Position numbers and translations under genes: made by a program
Shown here: in pieces, positions 28,052 to 37,924 of the stretch
How the letters are laid out: each line of letters begins with the position of its first letter
Numbering within the stretch: the first letter of the stretch is position 1
Notes under the pieces: model-generated
What the model saw: only the letters and a program-made list of their open reading frames with translations
What the model was told of the DNA's origin: nothing
The model's database searches: none
NCBI GenBank assembly: GCA_022614955.1
Contig: JAKEHP010000254.1
Location: 1-42,075 of the forward strand
Reading direction: 5' to 3'
Length of the DNA stretch: 42,075 nt
Source: Candidatus Methylomirabilota bacterium
GTDB lineage: Bacteria; Methylomirabilota; Methylomirabilia; Methylomirabilales; JACPAU01

Positions 28052-29017
28052 CTAGTACCCGCGGGTGGGCCTGACCAGGCCCCTGAGGGGACGGCGGCTT
28101 CGCAGCCGCCGGAGGTTCTCCACGAGGACGGCCACCTCCCGCTCGGGGAAGGCAGCGCCGGCAATGTGCGGGGTGACGATCACCTTTGGATGCCGCCAGA
28201 AGGGATGGTCCGGTGGGATCGGCTCCTCGGCAAACACGTCCAGGACCGCCCCCGCGATCCAGCCCCGATCCAAGGCGTGAAGGAGGGCTGCCTCGTCCAC
28301 GACCGGACCCCGGCCGATGTTCATGAGCCAGGCGCTCCGCCGCATCGCCCGAAGCGCGCGCCGCCCGATGAGGCCGCGGGTCTCGGGGGTGAGGGGGAGC
28401 AGGACGACGAGGAAATCGAGGGACCTGAGGAAGACCTCCATTTCCTCCATCCTGAAGATCCGCTCTGCCCCGCTTGCCCGCCCTCCTGTCCGCCGCAGCC
28501 CCCAGACGCGCATCCCGAGGGCCCGGGCTTTCCGGCCGACGAGCCGGCCGATGGCGCCGTAGCCGGCGATCCCCAGCAGCCGCCCCTGGAGGTATTGGGG
28601 GACAAACGGCGACCAGCGGTGCGCCGCCTGCTGGGCCAGAACCCGCGGCACGCCCTGGCTCACTGCTAGGAGGTAGGCGAGGGTGTACTCCGCCATGCGA
28701 TCCTCGAACACCCCCACGGCACGGCAGAGGGGAACGCCGGCTGGCAGGGGGGACCGGAGGAAGCCGTCCACCCCGGCGGACATGGCCTGGATGAGCCGAA
28801 GGCGGCGGGCGGCGGCGAAGGCCTCCGCGGGGACCCTGTAGCCGAAGACCACCTCCGCCTCCGGCATCTTCCGGAGGACCTCCGCGGGCGACCGGCAGAA
28901 CAGGAAGCGGGCTCCGGGCAGGGCGCGTCGCAGGAACGGTGGATAGCGGTCTCCCTCGACGGGCGTATAGACGAGGATCCGGGGGTGGGCGGGCAGGGAT
29001 GGCAGGCGGGTGGGCAT
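28052..29017 (-). CDS. D-isomer-specific 2-hydroxyacid dehydrogenase
   Basis: LLGIAGYGAIGRLVGRKARALGMRVWGLRR...LLPLTPETRGLIG...WLMNIGRGPVVDEAALLHAL...AVLDVFAEEPIPPDHPFWRHPKVIVTPHIAG. Confidence 0.93.
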   Translation of the reverse strand: MPTRLPSLPAHPRILVYTPVEGDRYPPFLRRALPGARFLFCRSPAEVLRKMPEAEVVFGYRVPAEAFAAARRLRLIQAMSAGVDGFLRSPLPAGVPLCRAVGVFEDRMAEYTLAYLLAVSQGVPRVLAQQAAHRWSPFVPQYLQGRLLGIAGYGAIGRLVGRKARALGMRVWGLRRTGGRASGAERIFRMEEMEVFLRSLDFLVVLLPLTPETRGLIGRRALRAMRRSAWLMNIGRGPVVDEAALLHALDRGWIAGAVLDVFAEEPIPPDHPFWRHPKVIVTPHIAGAAFPEREVAVLVENLRRLRSRRPLRGLVRPTRGY

Positions 29018-29787
29018 CAGGCCACAGCCGCCCGGGCCGTGGCCTCCCGCACGAAGCGGGCCAGGGTCTCGAAGTAGGCCCGGCCCCCGACGACGTACGT
29101 GTCGTTGTGGCCGGCCCCCCGGATGACCTCGAGGGCCTTGGGCTCGCGGGCGGCGGCGAAGAGGCGCCGGGCCATCTCGAGCGGGATGATCTCGTCCCTC
29201 TCCCCGTGCAGGAAGAGGACCGGGCAGCGGACGCTCCCGATCTGCGCCAGGGAATCGTACGTCGGGGTGCCGGGGGAGGGCGGGGGGAGGAAGGGAAAGT
29301 AGAGGCGGATCACGTCGGCGCTGGACGTGAAGGCCGCCTCGAGGACTGCACCCGCGCACCGGTGGCGGGCAGCGATATGCACGGCGAGCGCCGTTCCCAG
29401 CGAGCGGCCGAACAGGATGAGCGGCAGACCGGATTCCGTCGCCCGGGCCGCAGCCGCCTGGAAGGCGGCCTCACCGTCCAGGAAGGTGCCGGCCTTGGAG
29501 ATCTCCCCCTCGCTCCGGCCGTACTCCCGGTAGTCGAAGAGAAAGACCGACACCGGCACCGCCTCGTGCAGGAGGGCGAGGTTCTCCAGGCGGTGGGAGA
29601 TGTTGCCCGCATTCCCGTGGAACCAGAGCCAGGTGGCGATAGCTCGGGGATGGGGGACCCACCAGGCGTGCAGCCGCACGCCATCGGTCGTCCGGAAGAA
29701 AACATCCTCGTAGGCGAGACCCGCGTCGGCCGGGGTCCCGATGAACGCCCGCTCGGGGAAGAAGACGGTGCCGCGTTCGGGAAGCAT
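29017..29787 (-). CDS. Alpha/beta hydrolase (BEM46/YfhR-like)
   Basis: WLWFHGNAGNISHRLEN...DYREYGRSEGEISKAG...LILFGRSLGTALAVHIA...LFLHGERDEIIPLEMARRLF. ATG/TGA overlap with the dehydrogenase. Confidence 0.9.
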   Translation of the reverse strand: MLPERGTVFFPERAFIGTPADAGLAYEDVFFRTTDGVRLHAWWVPHPRAIATWLWFHGNAGNISHRLENLALLHEAVPVSVFLFDYREYGRSEGEISKAGTFLDGEAAFQAAAARATESGLPLILFGRSLGTALAVHIAARHRCAGAVLEAAFTSSADVIRLYFPFLPPPSPGTPTYDSLAQIGSVRCPVLFLHGERDEIIPLEMARRLFAAAREPKALEVIRGAGHNDTYVVGGRAYFETLARFVREATARAAVA

Positions 29788-29824
29788 GGTGTGCCGCCAT
29801 TCTCCGGGAGGGCCCCCGGGGGTG

Positions 29825-30807
29825 TCAAGGCGGCGGGGGGCGGAGGTGCGGGAACTCGCGGGTCAGGAGGGCGATCAGGACATCGGGGACATCGGTAATG
29901 ATCCCGTCCACGCCCATCTGGATGAGCGTCCGCATGCTGGCCTCGTCGTTTACCGTCCAAGGGATCACCCGGACACCCCCCGATGGGCCTGCTCCACCAG
30001 GTCCCGGTCCACGAACCGGAAGGTGGGGGACCAGGCCGCTGCCTGGGCCTCCTTGGCCAGCTGGTCCGGCCGAACGGGGTTGCCGGTGCTGGTGAGGACG
30101 ACGGTCTCAATGGCGGGACTGAGCTGGTGGACCCGGAGGGCGGAGCGGTGGTCGAAGGATTGGATGGTCACCCGGTCGGCCAGGCCGTTCTGCTCGATGA
30201 GCCGGACGATGGCCCGCTCGAAGGCCTGCCCGTCATCCCCGATGTGCTGCGGGTCGAACGGGACCCGCTTGGTCTCGGCGTTGAACCGGACGCGCCGCGC
30301 GTAGGGGGCGTCCGCGGTCCGGCCGAAGGCGGCCACCAGGTCGAAGATCTCCTGCAGGGTGGGCACGGTGTAGTCGGCCGCGGCGATCTCCCCTCGGAAG
30401 GCCGGGTCCTGCCTCGGGAACTCCTTCTGCTTGACGTCGCAGACGTACCCCCGCTTGAGCTCTTTCAGGCTGAGCCCGGCGATGGCCACGGGGAGGTCGG
30501 GCACATCTGCTGCCACCTTGCGGCACTTGCCCGCCGCGAGGGTCGGGTCGTGGATGACCACCACCTGCTGGTCCCGGGTGAAGTGGAGGTCCAGCTCCAG
30601 GGTGTTCACCCGGAGCTGGAGGGCCCGCTCGAAGGCGGGGAGGGTGTTCTCGGGGATCAGGCCCCGGGCTCCGCGGTGGCCCTGGACATCGAACGCGGGG
30701 ACGCGGCCGATCCAATTCGCCTTCTGGCCGGCAAGCTCCCGGGTCCCGGCCAGGAGGAGGAGGCTCAGGGGCAGGAGGAGCAGTACGGGGCTCCACCGGC
30801 AGCGCAT
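29825..30807 (-). CDS. Glycerophosphodiester phosphodiesterase, exported; apparent -1 frameshift in a poly-C/G run near 29976-29981
   Basis: [55 protein letters not shown] stops early at 29965, but the next frame continues [49 protein letters not shown]. Confidence 0.88.
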
Positions 30808-30848
30808 GATGATCTCCCGGTGCTCAGGGGTCGCCTACCCTTACACGC

Positions 30849-32603
30849 TCACTTCGCCTTGAGGCGGCGGGCCAGGGCTTCGTACTCCTCGCGGATGCCG
30901 GCGGGGAGCCGGTCCCCGAATTTCTCGAAGAACTCGGCCTGGCTGCGGAGGTTTACGCGCCAGCCCTCGCGGTCCACCCTGAGCAGCTCCTTGAGGGCGT
31001 CGGCCGAAACGGTGAGCCCCTTGCGGTCGAGGGCGGATTTCGTGGGGACGTATCCGATGGGCGTTTTCTCCGCTTCACCGCCGCCCTTGCAGCGCTCGAT
31101 CACCCACTTGAGGATCCTGAGGTTCTCGCCGTACCCGGGCCAGAGGAACTTGCCCTTCTCGTCCCTGCGGAACCAGTTGACGCGGAAGATTTTGGGCGGC
31201 TTCGACGCTCGCTTTTCCATCGCGAGCCAGTGCCCCCAGTATTCGGCCATGTTGTAGCCGCAGAAGGGGAGCATGGCCATGGGGTCCCGGCGCACGACGC
31301 CCACGGCGCCGGTGGTCGCGGCGGTGGTCTCGGAGGAGAGGGTGGCCCCCAGGAAGGTGCCGTGCTGCCAACTGAAGGCCTGGTACACGAGTGGCACGAG
31401 GGTCTGGCGCCGCGCGCCGAAGAGGATGGCGCTGATCGGGACCCCCTTCGGGTTCTGCCACTCGGGCGAGATGGAGGGGCAGGCACTCGCGGGCGCGGTG
31501 AAGCGGCTGTTCGGGTGCGCCGCCGGCTCTCCGCTCGCCGGCGTCCATGGCCGCCCGCGCCAGTCGCGCGCGTGCGGCGGCGGGGGATCGTCGTGCCCCT
31601 CCCACCACACGGTGCCGTCGGGCCTGAGCGCAACGTTGGTGTAGAGGGTGTTCTTCCGGATGGTCGCCATGGCGTTGGGGTTGGTCTTCGAGCTGGTGCC
31701 CGGGACCACCCCGAAGAAGCCGGCCTCGGGATTGACGGCCCACAGTCGGCCATCGGGACCGACGCGCAGCCAGGCGATGTCGTCCCCCAGCGTGTGGACC
31801 CGCCAGCCCTTCAGGGAGGCCGGCGGAATCAGCATGGCGAGGTTGGTCTTGCCGCAGGCGCTTGGGAAGGCGCCGCAGATGTAGGTGATCTCGCCGTCAG
31901 GGCTCTCGACCCCGACGATCAGCATGTGCTCGGCGAGCCACCCCTCGCGTCGGCCCATGTGGCTGGCGATGCGAAGGGCCATGCACTTCTTGGACAGGAG
32001 CGCGTTGCCGCCGTAGCCCGACCCCACGCTCCAGATGGTGTTGTCCTCGGGGAAGTGGCAGATAAAGCGCCGGTCAACGTTCAGGTCGGCCTTGGCGTGC
32101 AGGCCGCGCGTGAAGCTGTCCGAACCGCCGAGCTGCTCGAGGGCCACCGTCCCCATGCGGGTCATCATCCGCATGTTGAGGACGACGTAGTCGCTGTCAG
32201 TGACCTGGATGCCGACCTTGCTGAAAGGAGAGCCGGGCGGTCCCATGAGGAAGGGGATGACGTACATCGTCCGGCCTTCCATGGAGCCGGCAAAAATTTT
32301 GGTGAGGCGGTCGTAGGCCTCCACCGGGGCCATCCAGTTGTTGGTGGGGCCGGCGTCGCCCTTCTCCCGGGAGCAGATGAAGGTGAGGTGCTCGGTGCGG
32401 GCGACGTCGTTCACGGCGCTCCGGTGGAGGTAGCAGCTCCGCAGTTCCCGCTGGTTCAAGGGGATGAGGTCCCCCACGCGAACGGCGGCCTCCAGGAGCC
32501 GCTCGCGCTCGGCCTCGGAACCGTCGCACCACACGACGTCCGCGGGGCGGCACGTTCTGGCGACGTCGCTCACCCAGCGGCGGGCAGATTCGTTTATCGC
32601 CAT
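30849..32603 (-). CDS. pckG: Phosphoenolpyruvate carboxykinase (GTP)
   Basis: TYICGAFPSACGKTNLAMLIPP...WAVNPEAGFFGVVPGTSSKTNPNAM...GVPISAILFGARR...WPGYGENLRILKWVIERC. Confidence 0.97.
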   Translation of the reverse strand: MAINESARRWVSDVARTCRPADVVWCDGSEAERERLLEAAVRVGDLIPLNQRELRSCYLHRSAVNDVARTEHLTFICSREKGDAGPTNNWMAPVEAYDRLTKIFAGSMEGRTMYVIPFLMGPPGSPFSKVGIQVTDSDYVVLNMRMMTRMGTVALEQLGGSDSFTRGLHAKADLNVDRRFICHFPEDNTIWSVGSGYGGNALLSKKCMALRIASHMGRREGWLAEHMLIVGVESPDGEITYICGAFPSACGKTNLAMLIPPASLKGWRVHTLGDDIAWLRVGPDGRLWAVNPEAGFFGVVPGTSSKTNPNAMATIRKNTLYTNVALRPDGTVWWEGHDDPPPPHARDWRGRPWTPASGEPAAHPNSRFTAPASACPSISPEWQNPKGVPISAILFGARRQTLVPLVYQAFSWQHGTFLGATLSSETTAATTGAVGVVRRDPMAMLPFCGYNMAEYWGHWLAMEKRASKPPKIFRVNWFRRDEKGKFLWPGYGENLRILKWVIERCKGGGEAEKTPIGYVPTKSALDRKGLTVSADALKELLRVDREGWRVNLRSQAEFFEKFGDRLPAGIREEYEALARRLKAK

Positions 32604-32654
32604 GGCTCACTCCGGGCGATGCGGCCGCCCCGACGGCGCGGACGCGGCCGGGCG

Positions 32655-34592
32655 CTAGACCTCGCCCACCACCTCGCCCATGCGGCTCACGCCGTAGCCC
32701 CCCAGGGCGCCGACGGCGGCCCGGAACTCCGGGCCGCGGATGAGGGCGAGGAGGGGCACGAGGAGCGGAGCCTCGTAGTGGGCCCTGGGGATCACCAGGT
32801 CGTATCGCTCCTGAAGCAGCGGGACGAAGGCCAGGTCGAGGGCGCGGGCGGCCGCCAGGATGCCGAGGCCGCAGTCGGCGGCGCCGCTCCGGACGGCCGC
32901 GGCCACGTTCAGGTGGGTGTACTCCTCGCGGGCATAGCCGGGGATCCTCGCGGGGGAGATCCCCCGCTGTTTACACTGATAGTCGAGCAGGATGCGGGTC
33001 CCAGAGCCCCGCTGCCGATTGATGAACTGGAGATCCGGGCGCGTGAGGTCCTCCAGGGTCCGGATGCCCTTGGGATTCCCCTTCGGGACGATGAGCCCCT
33101 GCTCCCGGAACGTCAGGTTCACCAGGACGGCCGGGACGCCGGGAAGGGTCTGGCGGACGAAGGGGAGGTTGTACTCCCCCGTCGCCTCGTCCAGGAGGTG
33201 GGCGCCGGCCAGGTGGGCCTCCCCCCGGGACAGCGCCGTCAGTCCCCCCAGGCTCCCCACGTTGGCCGAGGCGAGTGTGAGGTCCGGGTGGCGCTGCCGG
33301 ATGAAGCTCGCCAGCAGATCCAGCGTGAGGTCGTGGCTCCCGATGGCCACGATGGTCCGGGCGATCTCCTCGGGGTCGCGGAAGAGCTCCACCGTGACCT
33401 CGGCCCCGGCGTGCAGCCCCTCGGAGCCCCGCGGGATCTTCACGACGCCATCGGCCCGGACCAGCGACATGATGACTCCGGCGCCGCGGGAGACGGGGGT
33501 GGCCACAACCTTGCCCCCGACCTGCCCGACTTTAACCCGGAGGAACTCGTCCTCCCCCATGGGGGAGAGGACCTTCCGGGTCAGGGTGGCCCGGACCTTG
33601 GGCCGGCCCGGCAGCGGCAGGCCCAGCATCCGGCACAGGAGGGGCCGCCCCAGCAGCTCGAAGGTGACGGCGGCCGAGACCGGGTAGCCCGGGATTCCCA
33701 GGACCGGTTTCCCCTGGGCAATCCCGAGGATCACCGGGTGGCCCGGCCGGATGGCGATGCCGTGAACCAGGAGCTTTCCCAGCTCCGCCACGGCCGCCGC
33801 GGTGAAGTCCTCCGAGCCGGCCGAGGAGCCGGCGTTCACCACGACTAGGTCGTGCTCCTTGAGCGCCTCCCGGACCGCCTCCAGGACCCGGGGATACTCG
33901 TCCGGGACGATGGGGAACCGGGTCGCGATGCCCCCCCATTCCTCCACCTGGCCGGCGAGCATGAGGGAGTTGTACTCGATGATGTCCCCCGGCTTGACGG
34001 CAGTCCCGGGAGGGACCAGCTCCGTGCCCGTGGGGATGATGGCCACCCGGGGCTTCCGCCGGACGAGGAGGGTGGGGCAGCCGCAGCCGGCCGCGGCCCC
34101 CAGGTCCACGGGGCGGAGGCGGTGGTTCTCCGGCAGGATCAGCTCCGTCGCCACCATGTCCTCCCCCATGGGTCGGACGTGGTGCCACGGGGCGACGGGG
34201 GCCACGATCTCCACCGCCTCGTCCCCGACCGGCTGCAGGGCCTCTAGCATGATGACGGCGTTGAACCCCTCCGGGATGGCATCCCCGGTGTCCACCCAGC
34301 GCGCCTGCTCTCCCAGCTTCAGGTGGATGGGGGTGGCCTCCGAGGCCCCCCGGGTCTCGCTGGCTCGAACCGTCACCCCATCCATGGCCGCCGCGTGGTA
34401 GTGGGGGGAGGAGAGCGCCGCCCAGACCGGGCGGGCCGTCACGCGCCCCAGGCACTCGGCCACCGGGAGGGCTTCCCCCGGCAGGCGGGTGGAGGCCCCG
34501 ACCTCGTCCAGGGCGGTGAGGAAGCGCTCGACCGCCACGTCGAGGGGGATGTCCTCCAGGTAAACCTTCCTGCCCTTCAGCGGATGGACCAT
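32655..34592 (-). CDS. moeA: MoeA molybdopterin molybdenumtransferase fused to C-terminal COG1910-like substrate-binding domain
   Basis: MoeA: SSPHYHAAAMDGVTVRA...VDTGDAIPEGFNAVIMLE...IIPTGTELVPPG...NAGSSAGSEDFTA...GIPGYPVSAAVTFELL. C-term: SHDLTLDLLASFIRQRHPDLTLASANVGSLGGLTALSRGEAHLAGAHLLDEATGEYN. Confidence 0.95.
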   Translation of the reverse strand: MVHPLKGRKVYLEDIPLDVAVERFLTALDEVGASTRLPGEALPVAECLGRVTARPVWAALSSPHYHAAAMDGVTVRASETRGASEATPIHLKLGEQARWVDTGDAIPEGFNAVIMLEALQPVGDEAVEIVAPVAPWHHVRPMGEDMVATELILPENHRLRPVDLGAAAGCGCPTLLVRRKPRVAIIPTGTELVPPGTAVKPGDIIEYNSLMLAGQVEEWGGIATRFPIVPDEYPRVLEAVREALKEHDLVVVNAGSSAGSEDFTAAAVAELGKLLVHGIAIRPGHPVILGIAQGKPVLGIPGYPVSAAVTFELLGRPLLCRMLGLPLPGRPKVRATLTRKVLSPMGEDEFLRVKVGQVGGKVVATPVSRGAGVIMSLVRADGVVKIPRGSEGLHAGAEVTVELFRDPEEIARTIVAIGSHDLTLDLLASFIRQRHPDLTLASANVGSLGGLTALSRGEAHLAGAHLLDEATGEYNLPFVRQTLPGVPAVLVNLTFREQGLIVPKGNPKGIRTLEDLTRPDLQFINRQRGSGTRILLDYQCKQRGISPARIPGYAREEYTHLNVAAAVRSGAADCGLGILAAARALDLAFVPLLQERYDLVIPRAHYEAPLLVPLLALIRGPEFRAAVGALGGYGVSRMGEVVGEV

Positions 34593-34607
34593 ACGCGCAC
34601 CGGCTCT

Positions 34608-35840
34608 TCAGAAGAGGCGAACCGTCACCCGCTCCCCCGCCGGGATTCCGCTGGCGTCTGCCGGGACCTTCACCAGGCCATCCGCCCGGACCAGGGTGTA
34701 GATAAGATTGGACTTGCCGAAGACCGGCTCGGCCGTGAGGACCCCGTCCCTCCGGGTGATCCGCACCGGAACGTAGTCCTCCCGCCCCGGGATCGAGTTC
34801 ACGTTCTTGCCGAGGATTGCCGTCACCTCGGTCCGGTGGGGGGGGTCCCGGAGCCCGAGGAGCGCCGCGATCGCCGGGAGGACGAAGAGCCCGGCAATGA
34901 CCATGGCGGAGACGGGGTTGCCGGGGAGTCCGACCACCGGCTTCTCGTCCACCAGGGCCAGGATGGTCGGCTTCCCCGGCTTGATGGAGATGCCGTGGAC
35001 CAGGACGCCCGGGCGCCCCAGGGCGCTGATCACCTTTGCCGTGATGTCCCGGACGCTCACGGAGGAGCCGGCGGAGAAGACGGCCAGGTCCCCCTCGGCC
35101 ACGGCCCGCTCCGCTAACGCCCGGAGCGCCTCCTCCCGGTCCGGCGCGATGCCCAGGGGGACCGGGATTCCGCCCGCCTCCCGGACGAGGGCGCCGATGG
35201 TGTAGGTGTTGATGTCGCGGATCTGGCCCGGCCCGGGCTCCCGGTCGGGGGGGACTACCTCGTCCCCCGAGGAGACTATGGTGACCCGGGGCCGGCGCCG
35301 GACCCGGACCGCCGTGATCCCCACTGCCGTCAGGCCCCCGAGGTCCTGGGGCCGGAGGCGCTGCCCCGCGGCGAGGAGGACCTGTCCCTTCCGCACGTCC
35401 TCCCCCACCTGGATGACGTTCTCGCCGGGGGCCACGGGCCGGACCACCTCAATGGTAGTGGCGTCCACGGCCTGGGTGTGCTCCACGATGACGACCGCAT
35501 CCGCCCCGTCGGCCAGCATCCCACCCGTGTGCGCCTTCGCCCCCTCCCCCGGGTTGAGCCGAACCGCGGGAGCCTGCCCCATGGGGACCTCGCCGACGAT
35601 CTTCACGTAGGCCGGCAGGCCCTCCGTGGCCCCGAAGGTGTCCTCGGCCCGGACGGAGAAACCGTCCATGTTGCTCCGGGGGAAGGCGGGGAGGTCCATC
35701 GGCGAGGCGAGGTCTTCTGCTGTGACCCGCCCTAACGCCTCCGGCACCGGGACCACCTCGGTCTCCGGGATCGGGGCGATCCGGGGCAGGAAGCGGGCGG
35801 CGGCCTCCTCGACCGTGAGCACCTGGAAGAGTTCTGGCAT
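34608..35840 (-). CDS. moeA: MoeA molybdopterin molybdenumtransferase (second copy, single-function)
   Basis: LPAFPRSNMDGFSVRAEDTFGA...AHTGGMLADGADAVVIVEHT...VSSGDEVVPPD...SAGSSVSVRDITAKVI...VVGLPGNPVSAMVI. Confidence 0.95.
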   Translation of the reverse strand: MPELFQVLTVEEAAARFLPRIAPIPETEVVPVPEALGRVTAEDLASPMDLPAFPRSNMDGFSVRAEDTFGATEGLPAYVKIVGEVPMGQAPAVRLNPGEGAKAHTGGMLADGADAVVIVEHTQAVDATTIEVVRPVAPGENVIQVGEDVRKGQVLLAAGQRLRPQDLGGLTAVGITAVRVRRRPRVTIVSSGDEVVPPDREPGPGQIRDINTYTIGALVREAGGIPVPLGIAPDREEALRALAERAVAEGDLAVFSAGSSVSVRDITAKVISALGRPGVLVHGISIKPGKPTILALVDEKPVVGLPGNPVSAMVIAGLFVLPAIAALLGLRDPPHRTEVTAILGKNVNSIPGREDYVPVRITRRDGVLTAEPVFGKSNLIYTLVRADGLVKVPADASGIPAGERVTVRLF

Positions 35841-35997
35841 GGAACGCTCCGGGCAACGCGGTTGTGCCTCCGAGTAAAACAGGGGGGGGAAAGGTTGTCA
35901 AGGAGCGCAGGTGGGGATGCCATAGGGGAGCGGTTGCCCGTGGCGCCCGGACAGCATATTATCCCGCGGAACCTGGCCTGCGGGGGGAGGTCGTGGC

Positions 35998-36789
35998 GTG
36001 AGCCTGTGGGAGGCCGCAATCCTGGGAACGGTCCAGGGCCTGACGGAGTTTCTGCCGGTCAGTAGTTCGGCCCACCTGGTCCTCGTCCCCTGGGCCCTCG
36101 GCTGGCCCGACCCCGGCCTCACCTTTGATCTGACCGTCCACCTCGGGACGCTCTGCTCCCTGCTCCTCTACTTCCGGAGGGACCTGATGCACCTGACGCG
36201 GCAGGCCGTGGCGGGCGCGCCGGGCGGCGTGCGCCTCCTCACTGCCCTCGCCGTGGGGACGGTGCCGGGAGCGGCGGCCGGCTACTTCGGGAAGGGGTTC
36301 TTCGAGGCGCTCTTCGCCCGGCCGGATTGGGTGGGGGTGTTTCTCCTGGGGACGGCGGTGCTCCTGGGGGTGGCGGAGCGAGTCGGGCGGCGCTCCCGGT
36401 CCCTGGAGGCCCTCGGCGCTTACGAGGCCATCTGGATCGGGGTGGCCCAGGCCGTCGCCATCGCGCCGGGCATCTCCCGCTCGGGGTCCACGATCGCGGT
36501 CGGGCTGCTCCTGGGGTTCACGCGGGAGGCGGCGGCCCGGTTCTCGTTTCTCCTCGCCATCCCCATCGTCCTCGGGGCAGGCGCCCACCAGCTCCTGGGC
36601 CTCCGCCACGCCAGTGGGGCGTCCGTTGCATGGGGACCCCTGCTCGTGGGCTTCGTCATCGCCTCGGCAGCGGGCTACGCCGCCATCGGCGCGCTCCTCC
36701 GCTACCTCCGGACCCGCTCCCTCACCCCCTTCGCCCTCTACTGCGCGCTCCTGGGCATGCTGGTCGTGGCGGCGACCTGGCTCGGCTGA
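35998..36789 (+). CDS. uppP: Undecaprenyl-diphosphatase
   Basis: AAILGTVQGLTEFLPVSSSAHLVLVPWALGW...IAPGISRSGSTIAVGLLLGFTREAAARFSFLLAIP. Confidence 0.96.
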   Translation: MSLWEAAILGTVQGLTEFLPVSSSAHLVLVPWALGWPDPGLTFDLTVHLGTLCSLLLYFRRDLMHLTRQAVAGAPGGVRLLTALAVGTVPGAAAGYFGKGFFEALFARPDWVGVFLLGTAVLLGVAERVGRRSRSLEALGAYEAIWIGVAQAVAIAPGISRSGSTIAVGLLLGFTREAAARFSFLLAIPIVLGAGAHQLLGLRHASGASVAWGPLLVGFVIASAAGYAAIGALLRYLRTRSLTPFALYCALLGMLVVAATWLG

Positions 36790-36802
36790 GGGGACGGGCC
36801 CC

Positions 36803-37600
36803 TCAGGCCTCGCCCGCGGCCTCCGCCACAGCCGCCTTCCGCTGGGCCTTCTCGATAATGCGGGCGGCCAGGATCCCGATCTCGTAGAGGAGGGTGAGGG
36901 GGACGGCCATCAGGGTCTGGTTAAAGATGTCGGGTGTGGGGGTGAGAATGGCGGCGAGGGTGAAGTTGACCAGGATGGCGTACTTCCGATTGCGGGCCAG
37001 GAACTTCGCGGAGACGAGGTTGGCCGCAGCCGCGACGGCGATGGCCAGCGGCAACTGAAAGATCACCCCGAAGGCGAGAAGAAACTTCACGGAGAAATCA
37101 ATGAACAGGCCCACGGAGAGGAGGGGCCGCAGCCCCTCGGTCTTGTAGGTGAGGAGGAAGTTCATGGCGAAGGGGAGGACCAGGAAGTAGCAGAAGGCGA
37201 CCCCGCCGAGGAAGAAGACGACCGACAGGAAGAGGAAGGGGAGGGCGAACCGCTTCTCTCGCTGCAGGAGGCCCGGGGCCACGAACTTCCAGGTCTCGTA
37301 GAGGACAACGGGAAGCGCGATCAGGAGGCCGGTGAAAAACCCCAGCTTGAGGTGCGCCCAGAAGGCCTCCGCCGGGGCCAGGAAGACCAGGTCCGGGGCC
37401 ACCCGGGGCAGCGCCACCAGGTAGGGGTAGGTCGGCTGGAACTCAAAGGCGGTGGCGAGGGACCGCTTCAGGAAGGCGAGGACGACCTCGGAGTAACTGA
37501 AGGAGAGTACGAAGCCGATCCCGATCGCGATGAGGGAGACGACGAGCCGGCGCCGCAGTTCCTCGAGATGGGAGAGGAAGGGCATCTTGGCGTCGGCCAT
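36803..37600 (-). CDS. tatC: Sec-independent protein translocase TatC
   Basis: MPFLSHLEELRRRLVVSLIAIGIGF...FVAPGLLQREKRFALPFLFLSVVFFLGGVAFCYFLVLPFAMNFLL. Confidence 0.96.
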   Translation of the reverse strand: MADAKMPFLSHLEELRRRLVVSLIAIGIGFVLSFSYSEVVLAFLKRSLATAFEFQPTYPYLVALPRVAPDLVFLAPAEAFWAHLKLGFFTGLLIALPVVLYETWKFVAPGLLQREKRFALPFLFLSVVFFLGGVAFCYFLVLPFAMNFLLTYKTEGLRPLLSVGLFIDFSVKFLLAFGVIFQLPLAIAVAAAANLVSAKFLARNRKYAILVNFTLAAILTPTPDIFNQTLMAVPLTLLYEIGILAARIIEKAQRKAAVAEAAGEA

Positions 37601-37612
37601 GCCGGGTACCCC

Positions 37613-37924
37613 TCAGGCCTCGCGCGAGGCGGGCTCACCCCCGGCCGTCGGCTCGACAGTCGGCAGAGGGGTCTCCCCTGGGGCGGGGGTGGGCGCGGGC
37701 GCCTGCTCCGCCGGGGCAGCAGCCCCGGCCGCTGGCGCAGCAGGGGGCTCCTCCACCGCCGCCACCTCGGCGGCCCAGCCCTCCTTGAGGTCCTCCGAGG
37801 CCCGGCGCAGCTCCCCCAGGGCCCGCCCGAGCTGCTTCCCGATCTCCGGCAGCTTCTTTGGGCCGAAGATAAGGAGGGCCAGGACGAACAGGAGGAGAAG
37901 CTCGGACATCCCGATACCGAACAT
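37613..37924 (-). CDS. tatA: Twin-arginine translocase TatA/TatB family protein
   Basis: MFGIGMSELLLLFVLALLIFGPKKLPEIGKQLGRALGELRRASEDL; TatA versus TatB not resolved. Confidence 0.93.
   Translation of the reverse strand: MFGIGMSELLLLFVLALLIFGPKKLPEIGKQLGRALGELRRASEDLKEGWAAEVAAVEEPPAAPAAGAAAPAEQAPAPTPAPGETPLPTVEPTAGGEPASREA

Noticed and set aside
31230-33848. 872-aa plus ORF opposite pckG/moeA
   Set aside because: Antisense shadow ORF; Gly/Ala/Arg/Pro-rich, no motifs.
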